Assembly (NCBI GenBank): GCA_964542895.1
Contig: CAZIWT010000001.1
Span: forward strand, 1-64,000
From: Zymogenus sp964542895
Lineage (GTDB): Bacteria > Desulfobacterota > Zymogenia > Zymogenales > Zymogenaceae
Length of the DNA stretch: 64,000 nucleotides
Direction of reading: 5' to 3'
The number at the start of each line of letters is the position of its first letter. Within the stretch, counting starts at the first letter, position 1. The notes beneath the pieces are model-generated. The model was not told the DNA's origin, searched no databases, and saw only the letters and a program-made list of their open reading frames with translations. Positions 51,129 through 59,219 of the stretch are shown here, piece by piece. Both the position numbers and the translations under genes were made by a program.

Positions 51129-52193
51129 CTATTCACCTTCCAACTGTTTTTCGTCGACAGGCTCCACGATATGTATGAGATGGGCCTCAATAAGGTTTAC
51201 GATCTTCGGGGTTTTGAGCTTTTTCCCGTCGCTGTCGTAAAGTATCTGGACAACCTGCCTAAAATGAGTCTCCCCCGTTCCCGCGATTACCCTTCCCACC
51301 TCTTGGCTGTTGAGTTTTACATAGCTGCCTACGGGGAAAAGGGTAACCTCCTCAAGCAGCGCCTTTACTACCTCGCCATCGAATTTACTTCTCATATTAT
51401 CTACGATATCTTTGATAACGTAGAGGGGGAGTACCCTCTTCCTGAAAGGTCTGTCCTGGGTCATCGCCTCGTAAGTGTCCGCGAGGCCTATGATCTTTGC
51501 GTGTTGATGGATATCCTTTCCGTTCAATCCCCCGGGATAGCCGGAACCATCCTCCCTCTCATGCTCCTGAAGGGCGATCAACGAGAGGTGTTGGTATCCG
51601 TCTCCGAACTTCTTGAGAAACTCGCTCCCCTTTTCCGGGTGGGACTCTATCTCTCTTACCTCGCTCCTCAAGAGATCCTTCTCCTTGTTCAAAATATCTT
51701 CCGGAATTAAACCCATCCCCACATCGTGGGTAAGTCCGGCAAAGGCAAGCTCGTTAAGCTCCGCCCCGCTTATAGAAAGCCTTCTGCCGATCTTAACCGC
51801 GATGATGGTCGTCCAGAGGGAATTGTACGAGAGGTTGGTGTAATCATAGACGTTATACATCTGGGACATGAAGATATTCTGGTATTTATCAATGGAGTTT
51901 GCCAATCTCTTGGCATGGAGGCTCAGTGGAATAATATCGAATTTTTCCCCTCTCCGAATCGAAGAAAACATATTGTTAAGAAGCCCTTTAAGCTCCGACA
52001 ATATCAGTAGGGCCTCTTTCTTTTCAACCTCTGTCGGAGCCCGTAAATAGGGTGAAATCTTCTCACCCAAGAGATCATCAGTCGTGAGAATATCGCTGAT
52101 TACAACGCTCTTTTTCTGATCACTGTCTCCACCCTTTTGCTTCTTATCTTCAAAAATATCCTGGCCCCTTATGATATCAGATATTTTTACCAA
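51129..52193 (-). CDS. HD-GYP domain protein with altered metal site
   Basis: 354 residues, no membrane segment. The HD-GYP core (about 110-290) has THDVGMGLIPEDIL, ESHPEKG, EHEREDGSGYPGGL and GLADTYEAMTQDRPFR. HD-GYP enzymes hydrolyse cyclic di-GMP. Two departures are visible: the Lys after HDxG is Met, and the first His of the HHE motif is Glu, so metal binding and activity may be weakened or changed. Residues 295-354 form a small beta domain with PVGSYVKLN. The gene overlaps the ATPase gene by 7 bp and precedes the exporter, suggesting c-di-GMP control of polysaccharide export. Confidence 0.9.
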   Translation of the reverse strand: MVKISDIIRGQDIFEDKKQKGGDSDQKKSVVISDILTTDDLLGEKISPYLRAPTEVEKKEALLILSELKGLLNNMFSSIRRGEKFDIIPLSLHAKRLANSIDKYQNIFMSQMYNVYDYTNLSYNSLWTTIIAVKIGRRLSISGAELNELAFAGLTHDVGMGLIPEDILNKEKDLLRSEVREIESHPEKGSEFLKKFGDGYQHLSLIALQEHEREDGSGYPGGLNGKDIHQHAKIIGLADTYEAMTQDRPFRKRVLPLYVIKDIVDNMRSKFDGEVVKALLEEVTLFPVGSYVKLNSQEVGRVIAGTGETHFRQVVQILYDSDGKKLKTPKIVNLIEAHLIHIVEPVDEKQLEGE

Positions 52194-52990
52194 TTTTTAT
52201 TCTCACTTAAAAGGTTGCTGATAATTGACGAATCCACATATTTACTCTTCTTGTTCCATCCTACAAGGAGACCCATGTCGCAGATGTTGTTTATCTTTCT
52301 CGGCGTACCGCTGGAGTACTCGAAGATATTCTCCATGGCCTCGATAGTAAATACGTTCCGGTTGAGACCCGCCCTCCTCAGACGAAACTCGACATACTTT
52401 ACCATCTCCTCGTAAGAGAGATTCTGAAGGTGATACTTTATCGCCACCCGCTGCTCGAACTGGGGTATCGAATCTACAATCTCCTTCAATTCCGGTTGTC
52501 CGATGAGTATCAGTGTCAAGAGGAAGCGGTCGTTAAGCTGGAAGTTCAGAAGGAGTCTCAGCTCCTCAAATGTGTCCTTATCCTGTATAAGCTGGGCCTC
52601 ATCGATGATAATCACCGATTCTTTGTCATCGGAGACGTTCTTGTAAAGTATGCGGTTCAGATGGTGAAGCTGGCTTGTCTTCCTCTGATTGAGATTCTCT
52701 CCGGTAAATTGATATATAATCTCCTGTACGAAGAGGAGGGGAGTCAATTTAGGATTTTCAAGGAGTGCAACTTCAAAATTCTCCCTCGGGAGACGCTGAA
52801 TGAGGGTCCTGGAAAGGGTCGTCTTGCCGCTTCCGATCTCCCCGGTGAGCATTACACAACCCTTCCTTCGAGATATGCCGTAGAGCATCCTCGATAGGGC
52901 CTCTTTATGCTGCGGGGATTCATAAAGAAAAGTCGGATCGGGAACATTCTCGAACGGCGCGTCTATCAATCCCCAGTATGCCTTATACAT
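52187..52990 (-). CDS. ExeA/secretion-type AAA ATPase
   Basis: 267 residues. MYKAYWGLIDAPFENVPDP is the usual start of ExeA-like ATPases, with Walker A GEIGSGKTT (Lys56) and Walker B SVIIIDEAQ (Asp130-Glu131), then the sensor segment LTLILIGQPEL. Relatives lie in exopolysaccharide/PEP-CTERM loci and in type II secretion. No exosortase or PEP-CTERM protein is visible here. It is the first gene of the large minus-strand locus; upstream is a 244-bp AT-rich region without genes. GAAAG before the ATG is a weak ribosome site. Confidence 0.9.
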   Translation of the reverse strand: MYKAYWGLIDAPFENVPDPTFLYESPQHKEALSRMLYGISRRKGCVMLTGEIGSGKTTLSRTLIQRLPRENFEVALLENPKLTPLLFVQEIIYQFTGENLNQRKTSQLHHLNRILYKNVSDDKESVIIIDEAQLIQDKDTFEELRLLLNFQLNDRFLLTLILIGQPELKEIVDSIPQFEQRVAIKYHLQNLSYEEMVKYVEFRLRRAGLNRNVFTIEAMENIFEYSSGTPRKINNICDMGLLVGWNKKSKYVDSSIISNLLSENKNW

Positions 52991-53017
52991 CTTTCAAGTT
53001 CAAACTTATCGGTTATA

Positions 53018-53042
53018 TATACTTCTCTGTTCTGTCCCAGTA
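53018..53042. repeat. Inverted repeat in the leader of the polysaccharide operon
   Basis: CAGTATA (53018-53024) and TATACTG (53036-53042) are perfect inverted copies 11 bp apart, about 28 bp upstream of the first codon of the ATPase gene. Position and symmetry fit an operator or an mRNA hairpin. The surrounding DNA is very AT-rich, so chance is a real alternative. No clear -35/-10 pair was found in the 244-bp gap. Confidence 0.4.
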
Positions 53043-53234
53043 TAGTAAAAAAGTATATACTGTATTTGAATTCCTCGCCTTGAAGGAAATCACAAAAGCT
53101 GTTATACAAAAAATCTCGTTTAGCCCAATACTTTGGTAAAACCTTATAAAAAATATCAAATTACTAACAATATATACTAAAATTTATAAAATATCAACAT
53201 AATTTTAAATAATTTCTCTAAACTTATCTGTTTT

Positions 53235-53957
53235 TCATAGCAACGACAGGCTTTTTCTAATACACCTGTCAAGGATTAACGTCGTCCTTCGAATATTGTA
53301 CAGAAAAATCAATAGCGGCGCTATCCTCCCCGGATGACTTACAAAGAATCTCACCGCCCTTACTATCTCCACCTCCCCCTCGCTGTTCAACAATCCGGAA
53401 AGGCTCGGTATCTCCATCCTTAAATCGTCCGATATCACCCTGATCCCGAGGCACGGAAGGCCCCTATCTACCGCAATCCTTCCTATGTAAAGACTCTCCA
53501 TGTCGACGATATGGGCGCCCATCCTCACTCCAAGCTCCCTCTTCTCCCCCACCGATCCAATAAAGCGGTCAACGGTGAGGATCGTCCCCTTGCGCCCGAA
53601 ATCGGATGAAACGGCCGGCTCCGACTCGATGAAGTCCACATTCTCGCCGGATTCCGACAACGCCCGGGAGTACACTACAATATCTCCCACCACAAGATCG
53701 GGGGTGAGCGAGCCCGCATAACCGGCTGTTATTATCATATCCGGACCATATGATTCGATGAGCAGCCGGGCCGCCCGCTCGGAGCCCTTCTTTCCCACAC
53801 CGGAAACAACAGCGACTATATCACGACCGTTGATTTCCCCCTCATATACCGGATGATGAAAACTTGCGCCCTTCCCGAGGGGTTTACCCTCCTTCAAGTC
53901 GCCCAATAGATATTTGATCTCCCTCTTAAGGGCCGCTACTATTCCTATCCTCTTCAA
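53235..53957 (-). CDS. Nucleoside phosphorylase-superfamily protein
   Basis: 240 residues of the PNP/UDP phosphorylase fold. IGIVAALKREIKYLL opens the domain, VSGVGKKGSERAARLL and ITAGYAGSL are the phosphate/ribose loops, and VDMESLYIGR carries the conserved Met-Glu that binds ribose. Relatives include methylthioadenosine/S-adenosylhomocysteine nucleosidases and HpnG-like phosphorylases of hopanoid synthesis. The C-terminal 40 residues (FLYNIRRTTLILDRC) are hydrophobic and basic. Probably monocistronic, with a promoter candidate at 54185-54213. Substrate not assignable. Confidence 0.8.
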   Translation of the reverse strand: MKRIGIVAALKREIKYLLGDLKEGKPLGKGASFHHPVYEGEINGRDIVAVVSGVGKKGSERAARLLIESYGPDMIITAGYAGSLTPDLVVGDIVVYSRALSESGENVDFIESEPAVSSDFGRKGTILTVDRFIGSVGEKRELGVRMGAHIVDMESLYIGRIAVDRGLPCLGIRVISDDLRMEIPSLSGLLNSEGEVEIVRAVRFFVSHPGRIAPLLIFLYNIRRTTLILDRCIRKSLSLL

Positions 53958-54184
53958 AACCGGTTTTAAAACTTTCTATTGAAAAACAAAAGATAAGCCG
54001 ACACAGACAGTATATGGTAAGCTTTCATTGGATACTAATTCTCTATACTCCTTTACGCTTTCTTTAAAAATCCAAATTCGGGATTTGCTTCTTAAAGTGA
54101 TTTCTTTAAGGCAGAAAATTAATTGATATATTCAGTATGATCAATATGAGCCGCAATTTTCACTCGAAAAAACAGGTGCCGTAA

Positions 54185-54213
54185 AGTATCTTGTGTAAAT
54201 TTTAACAAGTCAA
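54185..54213 (-). promoter_or_regulatory. Candidate promoter for the phosphorylase gene
   Basis: On the minus strand TTGACT (complement of 54208-54213) and GATACT (complement of 54185-54190) are 17 bp apart. It would give a leader of about 220 nt to the start at 53957, long enough for a regulated RNA, but the -10 is only 4 of 6. Confidence 0.4.
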
Positions 54214-54306
54214 GTATATTATACCCTCATTAAAATGAGACAAAATGTTAAAAGCCGCCATAATATTAATATTGATATGGCCGAGGAGACTTACCATATT
54301 GCCCAC

Positions 54307-54333
54307 CGTTTTTCAGCAATTGCTAAAAAGACG
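54307..54333. repeat. AT-rich imperfect palindrome
   Basis: The perfect core AGCAATTGCT (54315-54324) is flanked by CGTTTTT on the left and AAAAAGACG on the right, which pair nearly completely. It lies about 50 bp past the stop of the SUMF1-domain gene. It could be a weak bidirectional terminator or a protein-binding site. Confidence 0.4.
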
Positions 54334-54382
54334 TGTAAAAAATCGCAATCTCATAATTTAGCGGTTTTTGTCGGCTCCGGAT

Positions 54383-55198
54383 CTATTTAATGTCCTTGAC
54401 GAGACGAAAGCCCACATTGGGGAGGGCCACATACGGGGACGGGCCCTCGTATCTTTTATAGACGGAGAGTCCCTCGGAGTGAGAGAGGTAGTCCCCACCC
54501 CTGATTACGTGATTCTCCCCGGCCTCTGGACCCCCTGGGTTTATCTCGGGAGAATCTTTATAGTAACTCTCCGAGTAAAAATCATTTACCATCTCCGATA
54601 CGTTTCCCGCCACGTCGTAAAGGCCGAACCTGTTCGGGGGATAAACACCCACAGGCGTAGTCCCAACCTTCCTTCGCCCGTAGTTGGCTTGAATCGTATC
54701 TATATCGTCACCCCGGGGATACTTCATCCCGACAAGACCGCCCCGGGCCGCTTTTTCCCATTCCGCCTCCGTGGGGAGCCTCTTTTTCATCCAATCTGCA
54801 TAGGCCTTGGCTCCATAGTAGGTCACCATAACCACGGGGTGGTTTTCGTAACCGATGACCGGAGCGAAGCCGCGGCCGCTTTTTTCGATTTTACACCCCA
54901 CCTTGCCGATATATATCCAGTCCGCGCCCCCTTCCATCCTGTTTCCCTTTTCGCTTAAGAACTTCGCGAAATCGGCGTTGGTAACCTCGTACCTGTCGAT
55001 GAAATAGGCCTTTAGATAAACGGTGTGGGCCGGCCTCTCATCGGCCCCTCCCGTATTGTCTCCCATGACGAACGGCCCCTCCGGGACGAGGATCATATCT
55101 TCATATTCCCCGGTGGATGAAACCATAGCGGCCGCCGTGAAAAGAGACAAAAAAGCAAGCGCGGCAAATACCATAAGTAAACGCTTTGAGTCGATCAT
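54383..55198 (-). CDS. Exported SUMF1/FGE-domain protein lacking the catalytic cysteines
   Basis: About 272 residues. A signal peptide (MIDSKRLLMVFAALAFLSLF) precedes a formylglycine-generating-enzyme-like fold: ILVPEGPFVMGDN, DRYEVTNADFAKFL, RLPTEAEWEKAARGG, GLYDVAGNVSEMV and RGGDYLSHSEGLSVYKR with a closing VGFRLV. The active-site cysteines known in true FGE are absent from the C-terminal part, so it is probably a binding or structural member of the family. Several in-frame ATGs occur upstream (55204, 55216, 55228); 55198 has AAAGGG at a suitable distance and gives the best signal peptide. Confidence 0.83.
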   Translation of the reverse strand: MIDSKRLLMVFAALAFLSLFTAAAMVSSTGEYEDMILVPEGPFVMGDNTGGADERPAHTVYLKAYFIDRYEVTNADFAKFLSEKGNRMEGGADWIYIGKVGCKIEKSGRGFAPVIGYENHPVVMVTYYGAKAYADWMKKRLPTEAEWEKAARGGLVGMKYPRGDDIDTIQANYGRRKVGTTPVGVYPPNRFGLYDVAGNVSEMVNDFYSESYYKDSPEINPGGPEAGENHVIRGGDYLSHSEGLSVYKRYEGPSPYVALPNVGFRLVKDIK

Positions 55199-55511
55199 CC
55201 CCATAATCCCTTTCATAACTAATATCATTAGTGCTTCACTGCTTCACTGTCTTATCCGGCTTCGCCAAATTCAAATCAAAAAAGCGTTGAGATGCACAAA
55301 CAAAAAAAAACTTTCACTTCCCAACCCTCATCATCTCATTTCAAAAGAACGTGCTCGGCCGGCCCAGCCCCCGAGAATCTTTGAATCGTCCCGCCTCATA
55401 TATATACATCGGTCCCGCCCCACATCTCTATATCGATTTAAAATTTAGTAAGAAAAGCAAAATATCTTTCTTTTATCAAGACAAAAATGACCGAAAGAGT
55501 CTCCGCCTCAA
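55199..55511. other. 313-bp intergenic region with symmetric and tandem repeats
   Basis: ACTAAT (55218-55223) and ATTAGT (55227-55232) form a perfect 6-bp inverted repeat about 20 bp upstream of the SUMF1-domain start, and GCTTCACT is repeated in tandem at 55233-55248. Both could be a regulator site for that gene. The rest is AT-rich with a short TATATATA run near 55398 and shows no convincing gene or tRNA. Confidence 0.5.
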
Positions 55512-56786
55512 TCATTTCAGCCTGTTTATAAAGACCTCTATCTCCTCAACGGTCTGTTTCATAATGGGAAGGCTTCTGTCAAATTTCTTCAGCTTTTTCT
55601 CGTTTACTTTTTTGAAGCTCTTGGTATAGAAGCTCCTGTATTTCGTCACGTCGTTTTTCCCGACGACTCTGAGCCCCTGATCGACAACCATCCCAAAAAA
55701 GGAGAGGTCCTCGCTGATGTCTGTAAGCTTTAACGCATAGTTGACGTTGTCGTCCATTAGATCGAGACAGGCAACGAGTCCGGATTTTACCTCGTTAATG
55801 TATTGAGCTCTCGTTTTAACGGGGAGGGTATCTCCCCACTCCACGTTGAAGTAATCCTCCGGCTTCAGATTTCGCCTGAGGAGCTCCTTGCTCGTAAGAA
55901 ACAGCCTCCCCGTGATCGCGAGAGAGCCGTAGAGGGGATCGTGGAAACGCTTGTTCTCCTTAACCCCGGCACCGGCATCTTTGGTACCCTTCTTGTTGTC
56001 TTTCTTAAGGACGTCGTATTTTTCAACATACATATTGTAGGGATACGCCAGCTCGACGGCCTTGACTATATAGATTGGATCCGAAATACCCTCCTCCAAT
56101 ATCGTCCTGAGCTCCCGATACTTCCCGAGCAGGACCTTGGAATCCTCCAAGAACTCCCTCTCCTCACGAAACGGCTTATAGTAAGCGTTCCAGCTGTAGA
56201 ACATAACATATAAGGATGCCGCCAGAAAGATTATCAGCAATAAAAGCTTAAGTCCACTCCCCCTACTCCCCTTAACCTCGCCCCTTTCCCGGGGGATCTT
56301 CTCGGCCCTGTCAAGAGACTTCGGCACTTTCTCTTTCGGCTTTTTCTTCGGTTTTTTCTCCTTTGATCTCTTTTCCTTTTTTCCGCCGATATCTACCTCT
56401 TCATCCTCATTTAGAGGCTCCACCACCTCCAGGGGCTCATCTATAATGTCTCCCAAGTCATCCTCCCCTACGGGGCCCAGGATATCTTCCCCGTCGAGGG
56501 TGCCCACATCATCCAATTCATTCCCCATGGATAAATCGTCGACATACCCCCCACCGACGAAACCAATCTCGTCGTCCTCGAGAAACTTCAAATCGTCTCC
56601 CCCGGTGTCTCCCCCCAGTTGTATTTCGTCCGCGGCGTTTTTCCCGACCTCGTGTCCCGGGCCGGCAACCGTCTCGGGCGAGAATGTCTTTTTGCAGCGG
56701 GGACACCGTATCTTTCCTGCCGAGGCCCTTAATTTGTCCTCCGATATCTTACCGTTAAGATTGCAGTGCGGGCAGGTGATATTCAT
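55512..56786 (-). CDS. MJ0042-type zinc-ribbon protein with a membrane helix
   Basis: 424 residues. ITCPHCNLNGKIS and IRCPRCKKTFSP form a zinc ribbon (CX2C twice, residues 5-34) of the MJ0042 type. A very acidic stretch (about 45-135), a Lys-rich stretch (about 135-175) and one transmembrane helix (about 180-200, LKLLLLIIFLAASLYVMF) follow. The C-terminal 220 residues are helical and presumably periplasmic or extracytoplasmic. No enzyme motif is recognised. Its promoter should lie in the divergent gap with the glycerate kinase gene. The function is unknown. Confidence 0.8.
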   Translation of the reverse strand: MNITCPHCNLNGKISEDKLRASAGKIRCPRCKKTFSPETVAGPGHEVGKNAADEIQLGGDTGGDDLKFLEDDEIGFVGGGYVDDLSMGNELDDVGTLDGEDILGPVGEDDLGDIIDEPLEVVEPLNEDEEVDIGGKKEKRSKEKKPKKKPKEKVPKSLDRAEKIPRERGEVKGSRGSGLKLLLLIIFLAASLYVMFYSWNAYYKPFREEREFLEDSKVLLGKYRELRTILEEGISDPIYIVKAVELAYPYNMYVEKYDVLKKDNKKGTKDAGAGVKENKRFHDPLYGSLAITGRLFLTSKELLRRNLKPEDYFNVEWGDTLPVKTRAQYINEVKSGLVACLDLMDDNVNYALKLTDISEDLSFFGMVVDQGLRVVGKNDVTKYRSFYTKSFKKVNEKKLKKFDRSLPIMKQTVEEIEVFINRLK

Positions 56787-56908
56787 ATCAATTCCCCCAG
56801 TGGAAACATATCGAATTCAAATATTAAACCCTTTGATTATCTGAAATCACAATTCAACAGCTCTATACGGCAAAAGGGGATACTTCAAATAATATTTTCC
56901 GTTTGACC

Positions 56909-56937
56909 TTGATTTCATCCACCTTTTGTGTAAGAAT
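56909..56937 (+). promoter_or_regulatory. Candidate promoter for the glycerate kinase operon
   Basis: TTGATT (56909-56914), 17 bp, and AAGAAT (56932-56937), each 4 of 6, with an upstream TG at 56929-56930 giving an extended -10. The start near 56944 would leave about 105 nt of leader before the ATG at 57049. Confidence 0.35.
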
Positions 56938-57048
56938 TTCAATTATATATTCTTTCCGTTGAATAATCAAGGGTTTTTAGGGGCGTTCTTTAACGGAGCT
57001 TTCGATCTCGCCGCCCCCGATTTTTTAAAAAAGCGTTTCAAGGACAAT

Positions 57049-58374
57049 ATGCGCGACGGGATAAAGGAGAAAGGGATTGCCATATTCAGGGCGGCTGCGA
57101 AAAGCGTCGATCCCTACTCGGTAACGATCGGGGCGCTTGAAGGCCGCCGAGAAGCACTGGGCCGCTTCAAGAATATCTACGTCATCGGCATCGGCAAGGC
57201 CGCCCACCCGATGACGGCGGCCGCAGCGGACTTTCTCGGGGATAAGATTGCCGAGGGCGTCGTCGTCACCAAGTACGGCCACGGAGACGCTCTCAAGGGG
57301 ATCGAGGTGATCCAAGCGGGACACCCGATACCGGACGAGCGGGGAGTGACGGGGGCCGGGAGGATTTACGAGATCGCCGAAAAGGCAAGTGCCGGAGGCG
57401 GAGGGGAGAGCGTAGTGGTCGTCCTGATCTCCGGCGGAGGATCGGCGCTCATGACGGCTCCGGCTGACGGCATCGGCTTAAACGACCTCAAGTCGGTAAA
57501 CGAGATGCTGATCGCCTCCGGCGCCGACATCTACGAGATAAACGGCGTTAGGAAACACCTATCCAGTCTCAAGGGGGGAAGGCTCGCCCGGATCGCTCAT
57601 CCCGCGGCCGTACTCTCGCTTGTTATCTCAGATGTCGTCGGCGACGATATATCGACCATAGCGTCCGGCCCCACGACCTTCGATCCCACGACCTTTGTAG
57701 ATGCGATTGACGTGATCGAAAAATATGATTTAGCAGGGAAAATGCCGAGAGCGATCATAGATCACCTATCCGCGGGAGTAAGGGGAGAGGTGGAGGAGAC
57801 ACCGAAGGAGGGAGACCCGGTCTTTAACGATGTCGAAAACATAATCGTGGGGAGCGCGGCGGCGGCCCTGACCGGTGCCGAGAAGAAGGCTGAGGAGGAG
57901 GGCTTTAACGCGATGGTACTCTCGTCGGCCTTTGCCGGGGACACCGAAGAGCTCGCCCGCTTTCACAAGTCGGTGGCGGCGGAGGTGGCGGCCCAGGGAA
58001 GACCCGTACCCATGCCTGCCTGCATCATCTCCGGGGGGGAGAGCACGGTAAGGGTGACCGGCCTCGGTAAGGGGGGAAGAAACACCCACTTCGCACTCAG
58101 TTTCGCGGCCCTGACGGAGGGATCAAAGGGGATTTACGGCCTTTTTCTCGGGAGCGACGGCACGGACGGCCCCACGGACGCCGCCGGGGCCTTCTCCGCC
58201 CCGGATACCATCGACCGAGCGCGGGAGATGGGACTTGACGCCCATCAATATCTGAAGGAGTGTGACTCTTACAGTTTTTTTGAACCCCTGGGCGACCTGG
58301 TCATCACGGGGCCGACCAAGAACAACGTCATGGACATCCGCCTCGTCTTTGTCCTGAAGGAGGGTGGAAGATGA
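57049..58374 (+). CDS. Glycerate 2-kinase (MOFRL/DUF4147 family)
   Basis: 441 residues. This family phosphorylates D-glycerate with ATP to 2-phosphoglycerate. The N-terminal domain has IGIGKAAHPM, HPIPDERG and LISGGGSALM; NGVRKHLSSLKGGRLA is a strong family signature. The C-terminal MOFRL domain has GGRNTHFALSFA and GSDGTDGPTDAAGA. An upstream in-frame start at 56926 would add 41 residues lacking family similarity, so ATG at 57049, with AAGGA ahead, was chosen. It overlaps the EI24-like gene by 4 bp. It feeds the enolase-pyruvate kinase segment of glycolysis. Confidence 0.92.
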   Translation: MRDGIKEKGIAIFRAAAKSVDPYSVTIGALEGRREALGRFKNIYVIGIGKAAHPMTAAAADFLGDKIAEGVVVTKYGHGDALKGIEVIQAGHPIPDERGVTGAGRIYEIAEKASAGGGGESVVVVLISGGGSALMTAPADGIGLNDLKSVNEMLIASGADIYEINGVRKHLSSLKGGRLARIAHPAAVLSLVISDVVGDDISTIASGPTTFDPTTFVDAIDVIEKYDLAGKMPRAIIDHLSAGVRGEVEETPKEGDPVFNDVENIIVGSAAAALTGAEKKAEEEGFNAMVLSSAFAGDTEELARFHKSVAAEVAAQGRPVPMPACIISGGESTVRVTGLGKGGRNTHFALSFAALTEGSKGIYGLFLGSDGTDGPTDAAGAFSAPDTIDRAREMGLDAHQYLKECDSYSFFEPLGDLVITGPTKNNVMDIRLVFVLKEGGR

Positions 58375-59219
58375 AGAGGGTCAAGGGACAACACAAAAGG
58401 CCGAACTTCATCTTCAGGGCGATTGGGGGATTCACGGCGCCGATAAGGGGACTCGGCTTCCTGTTGAAGAACTTCGGACTCATCAAGTACACGATATTTC
58501 CCATCATAATCAACGTCATCCTCGTTATCATCCTCTATCTTGTTGGCACGAAGCTTCTCCTCGACTCCGTGGACAGGCTCATCCCGGACGAAAAGGCGTG
58601 GTACTGGGCGATCCTCTTCTGGATTGCGGCGGTCTTCACCGTAATCCTCTTCCTCCTCGTTGCCGCCATAATCTTCTACATCATCGGTGGGATCATCTGC
58701 CTGCCGTTCAACGAGCTCCTCTCCCAGAGGGTTGAGGCGATCGTCCTCGGCAAATCCCACGACGAGCCCTTTTCCTTACGCGTAATAACGAAGGACATCG
58801 GCTACGCCCTCACACACGAGATACTAAAGAGCTTTATTTACCTGTTTATCCTGATCTTGATTCTGCCCCTCTTTTTCATCGGTCTCTTTACGGTATTCGT
58901 GTCCGTGATATTCGCCGTCATTTTCAATATTATTACTTGGATTTTTCTCGCATACGACTACTTCGACCACCCCCTGGGGAGGAGAAGAATCCCCTTTGCA
59001 GACAAGATGAGATTCGTATATAAGAACCTTTCCTCCTCTCTCGGCTTCGGGGCGGCGGCGTTCCTCTTCCTCTACGTACCGTTTCTCAACCTGATCCTGA
59101 TCCCGCTGAACGTCATAGGGGGGACAATGCTCTTTTTCGAGATACAAAAATGGTACGGGGAGATGGAGTACAGGGACATATCACCGCGGGGTAAAAAAAG
59201 AAAGGAACTAAAAAGATGA
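58371..59219 (+). CDS. EI24/CysZ-like membrane protein
   Basis: 282 residues with five or six hydrophobic segments. FTAPIRGLGFLLKNFGLIKYTIFPI and the closing YDYFDHPLGRRRIPFADKMRFV agree with the EI24 domain shared by CysZ sulfate-transport proteins and related bacterial membrane proteins. Sulfate uptake is known only for CysZ proper, so transport is inferred at most. It overlaps its neighbours by 4 bp on both sides (glycerate kinase and the SH3-domain gene), an odd set for a sulfate transporter. Confidence 0.84.
   Translation: MKRVKGQHKRPNFIFRAIGGFTAPIRGLGFLLKNFGLIKYTIFPIIINVILVIILYLVGTKLLLDSVDRLIPDEKAWYWAILFWIAAVFTVILFLLVAAIIFYIIGGIICLPFNELLSQRVEAIVLGKSHDEPFSLRVITKDIGYALTHEILKSFIYLFILILILPLFFIGLFTVFVSVIFAVIFNIITWIFLAYDYFDHPLGRRRIPFADKMRFVYKNLSSSLGFGAAAFLFLYVPFLNLILIPLNVIGGTMLFFEIQKWYGEMEYRDISPRGKKRKELKR

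Larger units (their letters stand above)
53958..54382. other. 425-bp AT-rich intergenic region
   Basis: No reading frame with a start and a ribosome site is seen on either strand. It holds the promoter candidate for the phosphorylase gene and the palindrome at 54307-54333. The 3' end of the SUMF1-domain gene lies at its right edge, without an obvious GC-rich terminator. Confidence 0.55.
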
